NCBI GenBank assembly: GCA_019915135.1
Contig: JAHLMK010000008.1
Location: 434,001 to 498,000, forward strand
Length of the DNA stretch: 64,000 bases
Direction: 5' to 3'
DNA from: Strobilurus pachycystidiatus
Lineage: Eukaryota; Basidiomycota; Agaricomycetes; Agaricales; Physalacriaceae
The position numbers and the translations under genes were made by a program. Within the stretch, counting starts at the first letter, position 1. Every line of letters starts with the position of its first letter. This document shows, piece after piece, positions 1 through 14,155 of this stretch. The notes beneath the pieces were generated by a model. The model worked only from the letters and a program-made list of their open reading frames with translations. It had not been told where the DNA came from and made no database searches.

Positions 1-1635
1 GAGAAGTACATTGAGCGACCGAGACATGTGGAGGTCCAGGTATTTGCTGATACCCTCGGAAATGCAGTCAGTCTCTGGGAGAGGGATTGTTCGGTTCAGC
101 GGAGGAATCAGAAGATCATTGAAGAAGTGGGTGTTGCTGTGAATAACGAGCGACCTTGCTGAATTGAGAATTGAACTTGTCAGGCACCTGCGCCCGGTCT
201 TTCCCCCGAGTTGAGAGCAGATCTGGGAGAGAAAGCTGTCGCGGCGGCGCGTGCTGTCAAGTACGTTGGTGCGGGAACGGTAGAGTTTATCTTCGACAAT
301 GACACGCAGGACTTTTATTTTATGGAGATGCAAGTCCTTGGCGTTCTTCGTACGTCTGTCAACTGACCACATTGCTTGTGTAGGAACACGAGACTCCAAG
401 TCGAGCATCCAGTAACAGAAATGATCACTGGCTTAGATCTTGTAGAATGGCAGCTAGAGGTAGCTGCTGGAAACCCACTGCCCCTAGACCAATCATCCAT
501 CCCCCTCGTCGGACACGCTTTCGAAGCACGCATATACGCAGAGAATCCACGCAACCAATTCCTGCCCGACTCGGGCCCTCTACTCTACCTCTCCACGCCG
601 ACGCCTACGCACGTCTTTGCCCCCTCCCATCACTCGTCGTCGCCGCCTTCTCCCAGTCTTCGCATAGAACAAGGTTTCACTCAGGGCTCCCAGATAGGCG
701 TCTTCTACGACCCCATGATAGCGAAGGTAGTCACCCACGGGCGGGACCGCACCGAAGCTCTGCGGGTCCTCCGTAAAGCGCTAGACGAATACCACGTCGT
801 GGGCGTGTCAACGAACGTCGAGTTCCTCCGAACGCTGGCGGGGAACAGGGCATTTGTTGATTCGGAACTCGAGACAGGGTTTATTAAGAAGCATTTTGAG
901 GCGCTCTTCCCAAAGGTGGAGGAGCCTGCGCCGGAGGTGTACGCTATGGCGGCAGTTTTTGTGGCGCTTAGAGACTTGCCGAAGAATGACGGAACGCCGT
1001 GGACGTCTTTGGCTTCACGGAGGTTTGGTGGGGATACCTACGAGAGACTCATCACGCTGCAAGATGACTCTGGGGACAGCCCTGCTGTCGGAGTGTCGGT
1101 CAAGGCTATTGGAGGGGGATTCGACGTGGGCGTTGACGGAAAAAAGACGTTCTCGAATGTCACTGCGCGGCTTGTGTCGCCTTCGAAGATCTCGATTCGA
1201 CTAGGCAGCACGTATGAGGAGACGACGGTCGTGTCGCAGAAACCGCCCGCTGCCACGCCCGCGTCGACTTCTCATAACACCATGGAGAGATTACATCTCT
1301 TTGTCGGGTCTGGGGGGCGGAAGACCACGCTTGTCCTGCCCACGCCAAAGTGGCTGCTCTCCCTGGGCGGGGATGTGCTGAATTCGACCAAGGGTGGATT
1401 AAAAGCGCCCATGCCCAGTCTCGTCGTGGAGGTGAAGGTGCAGGTGGGCGATCGAGTGGAGAAGGGACAAGCCGTGTGCATTCTGGAAAGCATGAAGACT
1501 GAGACGGTCATCAGGGCAGATTGGGCTGGGGTGGTCAAAGCGGTTGGGTGTAGGAATGGGGAGATGGTCGAGGAGGGGAAGGAGCTGATGGATATTGAAC
1601 GCGAAGCGGAGGAAGGGGCAGAGGAAAGTGCGTAA
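1..1635 (+). CDS. 3-methylcrotonyl-CoA carboxylase alpha (biotin-containing) subunit, 5'-truncated
   Basis: This mitochondrial enzyme carboxylates 3-methylcrotonyl-CoA in leucine breakdown. The visible part holds the end of the biotin carboxylase domain ([15 protein letters not shown], the QKIIEEAPAPG segment, [20 protein letters not shown]), the BC C-terminal domain, a linker and a C-terminal biotinyl domain. The biotinyl lysine lies in ESMKTE (Lys codon 1495-1497), with Thr after MK where the general consensus has Met. Exons read 1-126, 184-329 and 384-1635. The second intron (330-383) starts with GC, and only this donor yields the conserved [10 protein letters not shown]. The 5' end lies outside the window. 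Propionyl-CoA or pyruvate carboxylase is less likely because no transferase domain precedes the biotinyl domain and the BC tail resembles MCC. Stop TAA at 1633-1635. Confidence 0.88.
330..383 (+). other. GC-AG intron in the MCC alpha gene
   Basis: The donor is gcaagt and the acceptor ttgtgtag, 54 nt. Joining GAGAT to GAACACG gives Glu-Met-Asn-Thr, the invariant biotin-carboxylase [10 protein letters not shown] motif. No GT donor nearby preserves this reading. Confidence 0.85.
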
Positions 1636-1847
1636 TGTGACTTGAACTATGTAATCTATCTCTAAGCTTTCAAGCTGGTATGTTGGTGGTTGTATCGCTC
1701 TAAAAGCTGTTCGTCTGGCTGCAACACACAAATGACATGACTATCTATTACAGGTCAGTATAACCCGGTTGTACTAACACAGCAGAAGTGGTATCAATAT
1801 TCGAGTTGTAAGTAAGGGTAATTGTCCACTCAAGAACAGTATCGATT

Positions 1848-3177
1848 CTAGGCAGAAACGGAAGCGGTGGGAATGGGAGTCACTCCAGCATCAGCAGCAG
1901 AATCAGTAGCTACGGGGGCGGGAGCGCTATCTGTGGCGACAGCACTAACTGTGGCAACAACACTGTCAGCACTATCTGTAGCGACAGCACTAACAGCACT
2001 ATCTGTAGCGACAGCACTAACAGCACTATCTGCAGCAACAGCGCTATCTGCAGCAACAGCGCTACCCGTAACAGCTGCACTGTCAATGGCGGCACTGTCG
2101 ATCGGGATCACAGCGCTTCCACTAGGAACGACCAAAGCGCTATCGGTCGGCAGAGCACTGCTATCGGTAGGAGTAGGGAGAATGTCAGTCGGGATATCGG
2201 TGGCATTGACTCCGACGTCCGACGGAATGTCTCCTGAAGCCGAAGGGAAGATGTCACCCAATCCCGAGGTGTCGACAGGAACACTGCCGTCAATAGCCGA
2301 ACCATCGACTGGCACGGACGAGCCGTCTGTGGGAACGAAGGGTCCATCTGTGGGCACGAAGGGTCCGTTCCCGTTGGCGGGGAGAACGGTGGACCCATCG
2401 GTGCCGGTGAAGGCGATAGCCCCTCCCTCAGATTGGATGACCGAGGAGATTTGGCCCTGGAGACCCAAAAGAGCGCCGGGCGACGTCGAAGAATCCCAGT
2501 TCGAACCTGTCGGGATAATGTAGGAATTTCCAACGTCGGTGCCCACGAAACCCAAGTCCCCAGTGGTAAGAGAACCATCCTCGTTGAACAGGTCACCGAA
2601 GTGGGACGCGATGGCCGAGTCGTACCCAACGCCATGTGAGGACGTCCGGAATAGGTCATTATGGAAAGAGGCAAGCGAGGCGGAGAACTGCTCGAAGACA
2701 ACGGTCTGTGTCTCGACCTCACAGACGAGCTCCGTGATAACCCTAATTATCACTTCCTCAGCTTTCCGAGGCGAGTATGAAAATTCAATAACACTGACCG
2801 TTTAGCAATCTCCTGCAAGACTACCAGCCTTTGTTGGATAATCTCGATCTGTACACTTTGGCATACGACCTGGGTCTCTTCAACTGTTGTTTCGTGATGA
2901 ACGAAAGAACCATCGAAGTTGCCAACGCCGTAGAAGTTGTCGAACCCAGACAGAGAGGAAATGCCATGCCAGTTGTCAAACGAGTACGGGTACCAGTTAG
3001 ATGGGCCGGAGAAGCTTCCGTGGGGTGCGGCTAATGGGATGGTAGTTAGATCCGATTTGACTATTACTAGCTGCCAGGTGACGCTCAGGTAGCAAACGTA
3101 CCGAGGGCCCGGGATACAGGAGCTGCAGAAACGAGTCCGGAGGCGGCGAGAATTGCTGGAACAATGTTGTAGATCAT
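1848..3177 (-). CDS. Secreted low-complexity Ala/Ser/Asp/Thr-rich protein, function unknown
   Basis: Inferred exons on the minus strand are 3102-3177, 2825-3030 and 1848-2756, giving 396 residues. The first 20 or so residues (MIYNIVPAILAASGLVSAAP) form a signal peptide. A region rich in Gly, Trp, Tyr and Phe follows (residues 27-65), then a short helical stretch with two Cys (around CQSVQIEI and TELVCEVE). The rest is a Pro/Thr/Asp/Gly-rich linker and a C-terminal run of degenerate 8-13-residue repeats around SAVATDSAV and SAVAADSAV. I recognise no domain and see no GPI-type hydrophobic tail. The second intron (2757-2824) was chosen because reading through meets a stop. A mannoprotein-like wall or extracellular matrix role is only inference from composition. 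Confidence 0.7.
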
Positions 3178-4412
3178 GATTGATGAAGATCTGATATCAT
3201 GTTCGTGTTCAGCACCAGCGAGCCGAGGAAGAGCGGCTACGCAGTACTTACAAAGTTGCACGAAGGTTCAAGATACAACTCTGGGTGAAAGGAAGGTGAT
3301 TAGGCTCCTGGCCAAAGGACGAAAAAAGGAAGATAGACGAAGTAGTGGGAAGAAGAAAAGTGAACGAAAGGTTGTAAGGATCAAACAAGCAAGACCTGAG
3401 GCTTATATACTCACGAGTCACTGAGACATGGATCTTGGCAGTCGATAAATATCTGACTGACTGGACAAGTCACAACAGATGAAACTGTCGGTTCCCTTGG
3501 GAGTACCTACGTCAGAGGAGCGGGCGCCAACAGTAGTAGATGAATACCAGCGCTCGGTGAACGCCCAACGCCACAGTTATGTGGCAGATGCTTGACGCGC
3601 CCAACAGTGGGCGATATGATCATCACACTCGAAGTCTGTCAAGACGCTTGTCATCCCGACACCGCCGCAGACAGACGGCCTATAGCAAATGTTTTGAAAC
3701 TCATCGATAACGGGTGATTGACGGGAATGTGCTCACGATGCAAAGTAGTAGTAACTATTATGCTTACTCGCCGGCGATGCCAGTGGTGAAAGACTTTCCA
3801 ATGACAACGGAAGCCTGAGGAGCGTTATCTGCGCTTCATATACTTTCAAGTCAGTAGTGTTCTACGTTCATTGACTGTCTCGAACCAAGCTGTAATGGCG
3901 ATGGCGATTGGACTCTGGAGGTAGGTCGCAGTCGCGATTGAACGTACAACCGTGGCCGTTAGACAAGGGCGGAGGTGTCATCTTTTCCAGACTGGAAGCC
4001 TCCACACAAGAGTAGCACGTCAATCTCAACCCCCACACAGCATGTCAATAGGAGAAGCACCAGAAATTCCAAATCCCGTCCTCCCAGAACCAAAAGGTCA
4101 CCGACGCCGACAACTCCCAGAAGCTAGCTAAGGCCACCGTTTCCATCGGGGTAGCAGGAAGGGTAATCTGCCTACATTTTCCACGCGGCAGACACATTTG
4201 ATTGGGCAAGTGAAGTAACGTGATGTCTGCGCCACACAAGACTTCTTGACAACAATTCCTAGACGCCATAGCTTTGGCTGTTGATGGTCTGCACAGATCT
4301 GATGCTTGGTCGTGTCGTCTAATAATAAGTCATATACAAGATATACATCCACCGGTAATACAAAGCATGCGGTATAATAGTATACTTCATAACACTGACA
4401 GAAGGCATGATA
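3178..4412. other. Intergenic, no gene seen
   Basis: About 1.2 kb without a convincing coding exon; open frames are short and lack family resemblance. The side next to 3177 carries a TATA-like gtatataagc (minus strand, around 3400-3411), probably the promoter of the secreted-protein gene. The rest probably contains the 3' end of the seven-TM gene transcript. Confidence 0.5.
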
Positions 4413-5600
4413 TCAAAGCATATGTGTCGACAATATCGATGAGGTAACAGCCGTATCGCTAGATGTTGCACCTCTCGAGATGACCATAACGGAATGCTTC
4501 ATATCGGTTGAGTCGGGGTTGTGGTTAAACTCCATCTCACCCTCGACGGAGAGATTTCGCGTAGCTTGTGTCCAGGCACGTCCTAGTACAACCCGCAGCA
4601 TGATCATTTCCGGGCCAATGCACTGATGCATTCATTAGACGCGCAGAAGACGTGTATTCGATATGGACCTCACCGCAAGCTGCGTCAAGAGACATATGAA
4701 CAAATTTGACGCGACATTGCTATCCCCAAAGAGGCCCAGCAGGATGACCGACAGGATGGTATACGGGAGCGCGGATTCGATGACGATGGCAGCGATGTTT
4801 GTGTATGTCTGCGCGTGGTCCGGCCCAAGGACGTTACGGATCCGACGCCTGTGCCAGAGAATGCATCCAGCGATTTGGGCTGTAAAGACAATGTTGATGG
4901 TCATGAGGACGATCCAGACACCGAAAGAGATGGGAACCATGTTCGCATTGGGGAGGGCTATCTGGATGACGATGATAACGGAAAGCACTGGATGTAGGTG
5001 TCAGCAGAGGTGGGGCAGATTCCAGAAAGACGAGAGAGAAGCTAACCGACGGTGCCTATGTAGAAGAGCCCATTCAACAGAATCAGGAGCCAGTTGAAGT
5101 TCCAGAGCAACAATACTCGAAACAGCTTTCGATTCATGGGTCAGTATCCGTTGGAGCGCCTCAGCGTAAACCCATACCAAAAGTCCGTCAGCCATGGTGG
5201 TTATCACGATAGATGTGCCGTTTTCGATAGTTATGAGCGCCGTGTCCTGCTGCGACTCAAGATAACCAAGCGGACCACCCGGGTAATTCCTGTAATTAAT
5301 CCACGCATTCTGGCTGAAGCGAATACTGGCTGCCAAATTGATTGTAGCAAGCACGACAAAAGCCGTGTTGAAGAGCAACTGAACGACGAAGTGCTTTCGC
5401 CGCTGCTGGATGGTATAGTACATGAGGATTGCATAAACGGAGACATGAATGCCTTTTGTAGTGGAGGTGAGCAGCAATAGATAACGAGGGCATAGACACG
5501 AACCGTAACCAATGGCAGCGAGATGAGTGGAGACAAACGTCGACTGCTCGCACCAAAGGTCTTTACTGCTCTCGGTGGGACGCCAGGATTCGGGGACCAT
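4413..5600 (-). CDS. Seven-transmembrane integral membrane protein of the Agaricomycete-expanded family
   Basis: Inferred exons are 5504-5600, 5178-5452, 5047-5125, 4674-4987 and 4413-4622, giving 324 residues. The product has about seven hydrophobic segments. Family landmarks are the first TM with YGIHVSVYAILMYY, the loop NYPGGPLGYL, MADGLL at the start of a central TM followed by an Arg/WN segment, the YTNIAAIVIESALPYTI helix, and the closing LRVVLGRAW box before a polar tail. This is a large family of unknown function in mushroom genomes, with receptor-like topology but no proven ligand. The first intron (5453-5503, 51 nt) has no stop and is in frame, so it can be mistaken for coding; removing it restores the conserved TM. 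Intron 5126-5177 has a clear CTGAC branch point and is needed to keep frame. Confidence 0.75.
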
Positions 5601-6672
5601 GTTGTCTGCAGGAATACGATAAGTCTCAAAATCCTACTCTACCACTTTTATCCGCAATGAGGTGTGCTGAATATAGACAAAGCCATGCGAGAAGAAGCGT
5701 GAAGTGTGAAAATTATGATAAGGGGACTGAGGATAAGCGTCGAACACATCGTCTCAGGATCGATTAGAGTTGCAACAAACGCGCCAGACTCGTTCTGGAG
5801 AAACTGGGATCGTGCCATTTGCACGGTCCATACGACCCCAGGATTTGCCAGTGAGGGCGCGCTTATCCAATAGGCGTAGTACTTGTCGGGCCCGGAAGAT
5901 TCCAAGAAAATTCTCACCTAGTTCTCACTAGTTGCTAAGCTCGTGACGGCAACTACTGAGCCGGAAGTTAGCAACATGCTTACACCTTAATGGGCAGCAT
6001 ATCCTCACATGTCAATTCTATATCCTCGATCTTCTCATCCAGTGAGCATCCTCTTCCACGTTTGCGTCATTCCAGCTCGCTCTGACATGTGGGCTAATGT
6101 ATGGCAGGCACCGTCGGTCTTGGTAATTGGCGCGTTCAGACTCGAAAAGACCCACGAGGCTTAAGAGACATGTTCAGAAAAGGTTTCCACGGATGGTGAA
6201 TGTATCAATCACGGAGGCAACGATGCACAAGCATGAACCGGCGTATGATTCGATGTGAACGATGACCGAAAAATGCAAGATTCGCGTACTCACGGCCCCA
6301 ACACAATCAAATTGGGACTGTGATTGAGGCTGATGGAGGATGTCGAAAGTCTTGCATCATAACAGCTGAGACGAGCAGGAAGTGAGACGAAGCCTGAGAA
6401 AGTGATTGACACTAACATGCAAGGCGAACAAGTTGGCGAGCGAAGGAAAAAGCGACATGCCAGGCTTCAGGTCGCTCTGACCTGGTTTCGTAGCACGCTT
6501 ACATTGTATTCACCGTCCAGATTCGTGCTTCACACAGCATGATATCCGTCGTAACTTTAAAGCGTTCATTCGATCATTACAGTCAGTGTCTTTCGTTAGT
6601 TTTTGTACAACAATGCAGTCTATAGGTAAAGCCAGATACACACGAGATTCTTTCTTCTTTTTCTTCCTACAT
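5601..6672. other. Intergenic, no gene seen
   Basis: Upstream of the seven-TM gene and downstream of enolase. A minus-strand open frame at 5648-5917 has no family resemblance and does not splice sensibly into the membrane protein. The 3' end of the enolase transcript must lie here. Nothing else is recognisable. Confidence 0.5.
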
Positions 6673-8330
<1,658 letters not shown>

Positions 8331-8861
8331 GGCGGATGGTGGTGGTGCAGAAGCAAGAGAAATCTGCGCGCTGGCCGACTTAATGGGGCGCGCAAATTTC
8401 CCACGCGGTGTTAATCGGCTTTACGGTCAAGCAATTACTGTGACTCCCAAAACGTTCGAGGCATAATTGGCCATGATTATGTGTAATAACGACTTCGCCA
8501 TGCGCTGCCAAGTGCTTTGCATGGCGCCAGATTTCACAGTCTTTCTGCATACGTCTGCCCCAGAATAACGCAGTCCCAGGTAACGCTGCTCGGGAACATA
8601 TACACTCAAAGATCAACGCGTCTCCCAATTTCTACGAACTAGATACTCCTTGGGGAAGGTGAGCCGTCGCGTTGTCCTGGATGTCAAACTGTCACCTCGC
8701 CTGCCCGTGTCTCCCCTGCGGAGGAATCCGTCCGACGAGATGTACTTAATCTATGATCCGTAGCAGATGACATGTATTAAGCAATAAATTGTAGACATAG
8801 ATCCAATAAAACAACAATGAGTGGTATGTGTGCGAGGGTATGATGCAGATAATAAAGATAC
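8331..8861. promoter_or_regulatory. Enolase upstream region and dynactin 3' flank
   Basis: A 531-bp gap holding the minus-strand enolase promoter side (CT-rich tract just upstream of the ATG, no clear TATA) and the end of the dynactin transcript. No exon is recognisable here. Confidence 0.4.
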
Positions 8862-11800
8862 TCATGAGATCCCTCCAGCTCTATCCAACAACCCCTTCAT
8901 CCGTCTACTCAACTTGTCCGCCTCCAGCTTGCGATCCAGAATCTGCTGTGCCGGCAACTTCTTCTTCGGAACCCACACCTTCCCACCATTCCCTTCTTTC
9001 CTCAGCGCATTGATCGCCGAAAGGTCCACCACTCTCGGCGACGTCGAGAACTTGATCACATCACGATACAAGAGCTTTGTCTCTGTGGTCAGCGACCGCA
9101 ACGTGGGGGGCGAGGTAGCCCGCTCGACGTCGGATTCGTCCGTGTCAGAGGCTCCAGATGGATCCAGAGGTGGTGTCGGCGAACGAGTGATTGGCTCGCG
9201 CAGCGGAGGCAGGCTTTCGATCTCCCGCAACAGGTCTTGGCCCTTCAAGTAAGAGTTCTCGGTCCTCAAGAACCTCACTGTTCCACGTAAGGCGTCGAGC
9301 TACGAGCACCCTTTTAGACAACGTCGCTACTCAAAACCAAAATCAGCACTAACCTGTTCCAGTAGATGCGAGGTCTCGAGGTTGCTGTCCGTCACAACGG
9401 GTTCCGGGTCCACTATTTGCACGCCCGAACCTTGTCGCTCGTGGCCGCTCGACACGGACTTGAGCTTCACATTGTCCTGCTCCAACTTGTCGAGGTCGGC
9501 CTGAAGTTGTTCCATGGCCTCTTCGTAGGTCCGCTCCTGTTTGTGTGCCTTGGCGAGCTCCGACTCGAGCTCGACTATCGTGTCCGCCTGCTTTTTCACC
9601 GTCTCCATGCGCCTCTCCATGAGCTCGATCTTGACGCCGGACTCTTGGATCGTCTGGTCCTTCGTCTTCAGACTCCGAACGAGACCCTGCATTTCGTCAT
9701 TCAGTTGAGCGACCTTTCTCTCGGCCTCGACGTTGATAGCCAGAGCAGCCTTGATCTCGCCAACACGAGTAACCCAAGGTGCGATGATACCAGGCACTGC
9801 ATACATTTTTGAATAACGCATAAGAGTATTGGACAATGAATGGCAGACCTTTCATGACACGTTCTGGTTCCATGATAGCCGGCAATAGGTCGGACGCCTC
9901 TTTGATTAGTTGACCCAGAGCATCTTCGATGGGCTCCCAGTACGACGCATCGATCTTGGCCTCCATTCCTACCGTGGTCGTGGTAGCCTGTTTGACGACA
10001 GACAAAAGGGTCTTCAGCTGGAAAGCAGACTTGGCACTTCGAACATCACTCAGGTGAACAGTAATCTGTTTCGCCAACTGGAGGAGAAAATCAGTAAAAG
10101 CCAGGAAGATATACAAAGGCAACAAACAGTGATCGCAAAGTCGACAAGTCTCTGGATAGAGTTACTCAGAGAGCGCATCTGGGGAATATTGTTGGGTTTC
10201 ACAGCAGCGGAGTCGTTGACGAGGTCTTCCAAACGTTTCGTGAGTTTCCTGGTGAGGTGTCAATATCTCGACTCGTCCAACAAAGGATCATGCTACCTTG
10301 ACACATTCTTAGCACTGCGCGCCTTGTCGAGCAACTTCTGCAGTGGATCAAAGAGCTCAGCATCGATGTTCATGCCGGCCATGTCCAGCACGATGTCTGC
10401 TCAGAGGATTAGGACACAATTCGAAGATCAGGAAAGAGACTGTCGTACCATCTTCGTTGAGAACATTCTGTACCGATGTCTTGGTGAGCCCAACAGCAGC
10501 AGAGAACATATCCAGGTCAAAGTCAAATGCCACAAGGAATCCATGCTCGCGCTCCCCAAGTTCTGTGTCATATCCACTGAAGTATTTCCCGTCGAGGTGG
10601 TCAAACTGTGCTTGAATCCTATCACCCCCCGCGTCAGCTATGTCTATGGACAGAAAAGAAGCAACCGTACTTATCAATATCACTCGCACACTCCATCTCC
10701 CTAAACTCGTCTCGCCGTAGAAGATCAATATGCATATCAATCCGCCTCTCGACAGGTGCGATCTCAGGATATATCCGTCCCTTGTCCAAGAATGTCTGTA
10801 CGTCACACTTCCGGATGATTGCCGCAAATCGTTTGCATAGTGTCGTCAAACCTGCAAGGCGAGCGCGAAGCTTGTACGGCGTCAGTAATTATGCATCCTC
10901 AAGAGAGGGCAAGAAAACTCACATCACAAACACCGACAAGGGACTCAGAACCGGGTCCATTAAGTGCTTCAGGTAGACCTTGAGTCTGTGCGACAATGTT
11001 GTTGATAAGGTCCGCCTTCTGCGCTAGACGCCGGAAGAACAAGTAACAGCTAGTGGCATCGCTGTCTGTCTCGACATAAAGTTGAGGCAAATATGGCTGT
11101 CACTCAAGTCAGAAAGGTTTATGAAAACCACCACAAAGAAGGTACCTGTATGATGCCCAACAACTCCTTGTTCTCTCTTGCTTCCAGGCGCGTCAACTCA
11201 AGCTCGACGTTACGTGCCTGATTCTTTGCGGCCGAAGACTGCAACTTGAGATTGAGCGACATCATAGCAGCCGTCTGTGAAGCGGCCGTTGCGGACTCGG
11301 TCTGTGCAGTCTGGGTCTGCAAACGAAGGGTGTCCAGTTCATTCTGAAGTTGCATGACGAGTTCGCGGAATTGATTTATGGTACTCTCGAGGTCGATACA
11401 CGCTTCCTCTAATGCTTCGTTCTTGCGAAGGTGGTCTTGGATTTGCATGTCTTTGGCATCTATGGAGATGATCAGTGGGATTTGGATATGAGGCAAAGCA
11501 AGGACGAACCGAGATCTTCGTGAAGGGCCTTCTCAGTCTCAATGTGATTCTCCTCGAGTTCGTCGCTAAGCTCCTTGATCGCCTCCAGATCCTCGATAGT
11601 GATCCGCATTTCCTCAATTTTCTATCAAGGCCGGTGTTAGCTAAATGTCAAAGCACATGTGCGCTGCAGCGTACCTCTCCAAGCATGAGATTGCGTTCCG
11701 TAAGTTGAACAAGCATTTCTTCAGCGCCGAGTGCATCGTCGAGCTGTAACTTGAGGTCCTCGATTTGAATTTCGGCATTTGTCAGTTTGATCACAGCAGT

Positions 11801-13336
11801 ATCGTACTGGGCTAAAATGACAACAGTCAAGGAACACCAACATCTGAAATGCCATGAAACCCACATTGAAGGTCGTCGACGCCATGAATGTCCTTTTCGA
11901 GTTCTGAAATTTTCCGTCTCTGTTCTAGGTCGGTTTCTTGGGTCATATCACGAAGTCTGCATTACGGTCAGAGGGTGAAAGTAAAGTTAACGATGTTGCA
12001 TACCTCAGCAAGGCCTCCTTCAGGCGTTCGTTCTGCTTCTCCAACTGGATGTAGGCCAGGGAGTCCTTTCCCACTGTCGATGTATTGCCTTCCTCATTTT
12101 CGAGTTCTGTGCCCTACTTGAGACCATTCTGGGAGTACTAGAGGATTTCCACGCACCTTCGCTCTCTTTGTAGACGTCGAGTTCAACTTCCGCAATCGCC
12201 AGACGCTCCTTCACATCTTCCAGCTCAGACTCGGCTTCCTCTGCCCGTTCTTCCGCAACCTCTTTGTCCAGCATGGCTATCTCGAGCATTTCCTGACTGT
12301 CAAGGAAACGGGTCTCCGAGAGTTGGAGCATTTGTTGGGCATCGGCTACCTCCCTCTTGGCGGCTATGACTTCGGTTTGAAGGGAAGTGAGTTTGGCCTG
12401 AAGCTTCGGTCGTAGAGCTACGAATGATTCTGCATCGGACAAGCGGGCTTCCAGTTCCCGGACGTGGCGGGCGTCATCTGCACGCTTTACCTCTAGGACA
12501 CGGATCTTAGCGCGGAGTTCCGGTAGTTCTTGATCGTTTGGCGGTGGACGCGTCTGGAGGTTTCGTAAGCTTGATTGGAGGAGCATGGATGTCGACTTAC
12601 AACAGCAATGGGTGAATCAACGCGTGGCGGTGGTTGTGTGACTTGGAGTGGGGGAGGCGTGGCGGCAAGAGGTGACACGTTTGATAAGGGCGATGAAACA
12701 CGTTGTATTGGTATGCCATTCGGTGCTTTCTGCGTGGGCGAGGCAGCAGTCCTGGGTGGTGTGGTCTTTGTGGGCGAAGAGACGTCTGACGAGGGGCTCT
12801 GTCGCAATGAAACTGACTTTCTGGGCTGGAGTGAGACCGAAGGGGTCTTCTTGACGGGCGAGCCCTGGCCGAGTCGACTGGCGCGGGCGGGCGTCGCGGT
12901 TGGTTTGGCCGGACTGGATGAGCGCACGGACGACGACGGCGAGGCGGTGCGGAAGGAGTTTGAACGCGAAGCACCGATGCTGTTCGTACGCTGGTGGCCA
13001 ATAGATGGGCGCGAGGCGGGACTTGGGCGCTATGAATGGCGTCAGACATTCGATTTCCATCGGCCGTGTTCAACGACGTACGGTGGGGCCCGGCGGCGGC
13101 TGCTCCATCCCGAGCTGCGCCTTTATGCCCGATGTGCGCACAAAGAGGCCGTAGTTGGGCTTGCATTTGAACAAGTAGTGGCCATCGAACGAGCCGTCAT
13201 TCTTGCCGTTCTGCTCGTACAGCTCGACGCCAAAGAATTTCCCCGGCTTGTCGCCCAGCGTTCCCGACCATCGAACGACGCCACGCCCGACTGGGACCTC
13301 GACAATAGTCCCGTTGGCGATGGTAAGCTGGCTCAT
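8862..13336 (-). CDS. Dynactin large subunit p150Glued (DCTN1/Nip100/Ssm4/Ro-3 type)
   Basis: This is the dynein-activating dynactin subunit, which binds microtubules and the dynein intermediate chain. The N-terminal CAP-Gly domain spans about residues 1-80 (GRGVVRWSGTLGDKPGKFFG, then the GKNDGSF motif and CKPNYGLFV). A Ser/Pro/Thr/Lys-rich basic linker follows (exon around 12600-13030). Long coiled-coil exons come next (for example around 12170-12560, with RAKIRVLEVKRADDARHV), then a mixed helical region and a second coiled coil near 9370-9760. The C-terminus contains KVWVPKKKLPAQQI and stops at 8862. About a dozen short introns interrupt the gene; I did not fix every boundary in 9300-12100. 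The start ATG at 13336 directly precedes the CAP-Gly fold. A CLIP-170-type protein is less likely because there is one CAP-Gly and no C-terminal zinc knuckle. Confidence 0.85.
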
Positions 13337-14097
13337 CGGTCTCGGCGACGGCGGTTCATGTAAGTAGAGGCGAAAGTGTCAGTGTCACGCGTTGCCCGTT
13401 GCAATCGCCCGATTTAGGTCTGGCGCGCCCGCCTGCACCCGCCCGTCGATGGCTCGGGAGAAGCCGATTACAGTCCTTGTCCCGCTTTTTATCAAAGTTC
13501 ATGTCGCGACTCACTCATCAGATTTCCTCCGGGGACACTCACTCTGGAGTCGCTCCTTGGACACTGTCTCTCTGTTTCAGAGTGGAAGAAAGTCCTACCG
13601 ATGCGACGCTTTTTTGGTGTAGACTACTCACCTCGTTCTCGAGACAGACTTATGAACATGTCGCTTCCCCTTGCCATCCTGAATTCAATGCACTCCATAC
13701 GTGACCGTGTTATGTGGCTCAGAAAGCTGAACAGACTTGACAGGAATCTTCCATCCGCTTTCAGCACCTCTAGTCGCACAAACACATTCACTTGGACACC
13801 CATTCATGCATGTTCGCTCGGTGGACTCGAGATTCTGGCATCTTTTCCTGATGGGCTTGTATGGACGTCGCTTCTTCATCACCGTAGAGGATGGTTAACG
13901 AGACTATGTTGACGACGCCATAGAAATACTACTTAAGACTTGGGCTGAAAGAGGTGATGTGCCGCCAGAGGGTCAGCCACAAGAAAGGCCTGCCAAAGTT
14001 CAGCAGAACCATGGTGAGCTGATAGAGCATACAAGAGACATGCGCAATGTCGAGCCTATGGCGGGAATCGACAGCAACTCCCGAGTCCGCTCCAAAA

Positions 14098-14155
14098 TAG
14101 CCAGGTAACCTAGCCGCACTGTAATGCAGGTGTTGTTACAGTGGTTACCTGGCTA
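14098..14155. repeat. Two-stage perfect inverted repeat (hairpin)
   Basis: The outer arms TAGCCAGGTAAC (14098-14109) and GTTACCTGGCTA (14144-14155) are perfectly complementary over 12 bp. Inner arms CACTGTAA (14117-14124) and TTACAGTG (14136-14143) pair perfectly over 8 bp. A 7-nt left bulge separates the stems and the loop is 11 nt. No flanking target duplication is obvious. Confidence 0.8.

Noticed and set aside
1867..2523. Plus-strand Ala/Leu/Thr-rich open frame
   Set aside because: Shadow of the repetitive secreted-protein gene on the other strand; the minus-strand version has a signal peptide and consistent introns.
5648..5917. Minus-strand frame upstream of the seven-TM gene as an N-terminal exon
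   Set aside because: The TM family start already fits the exon beginning at 5600, and this frame has no likeness to the family.
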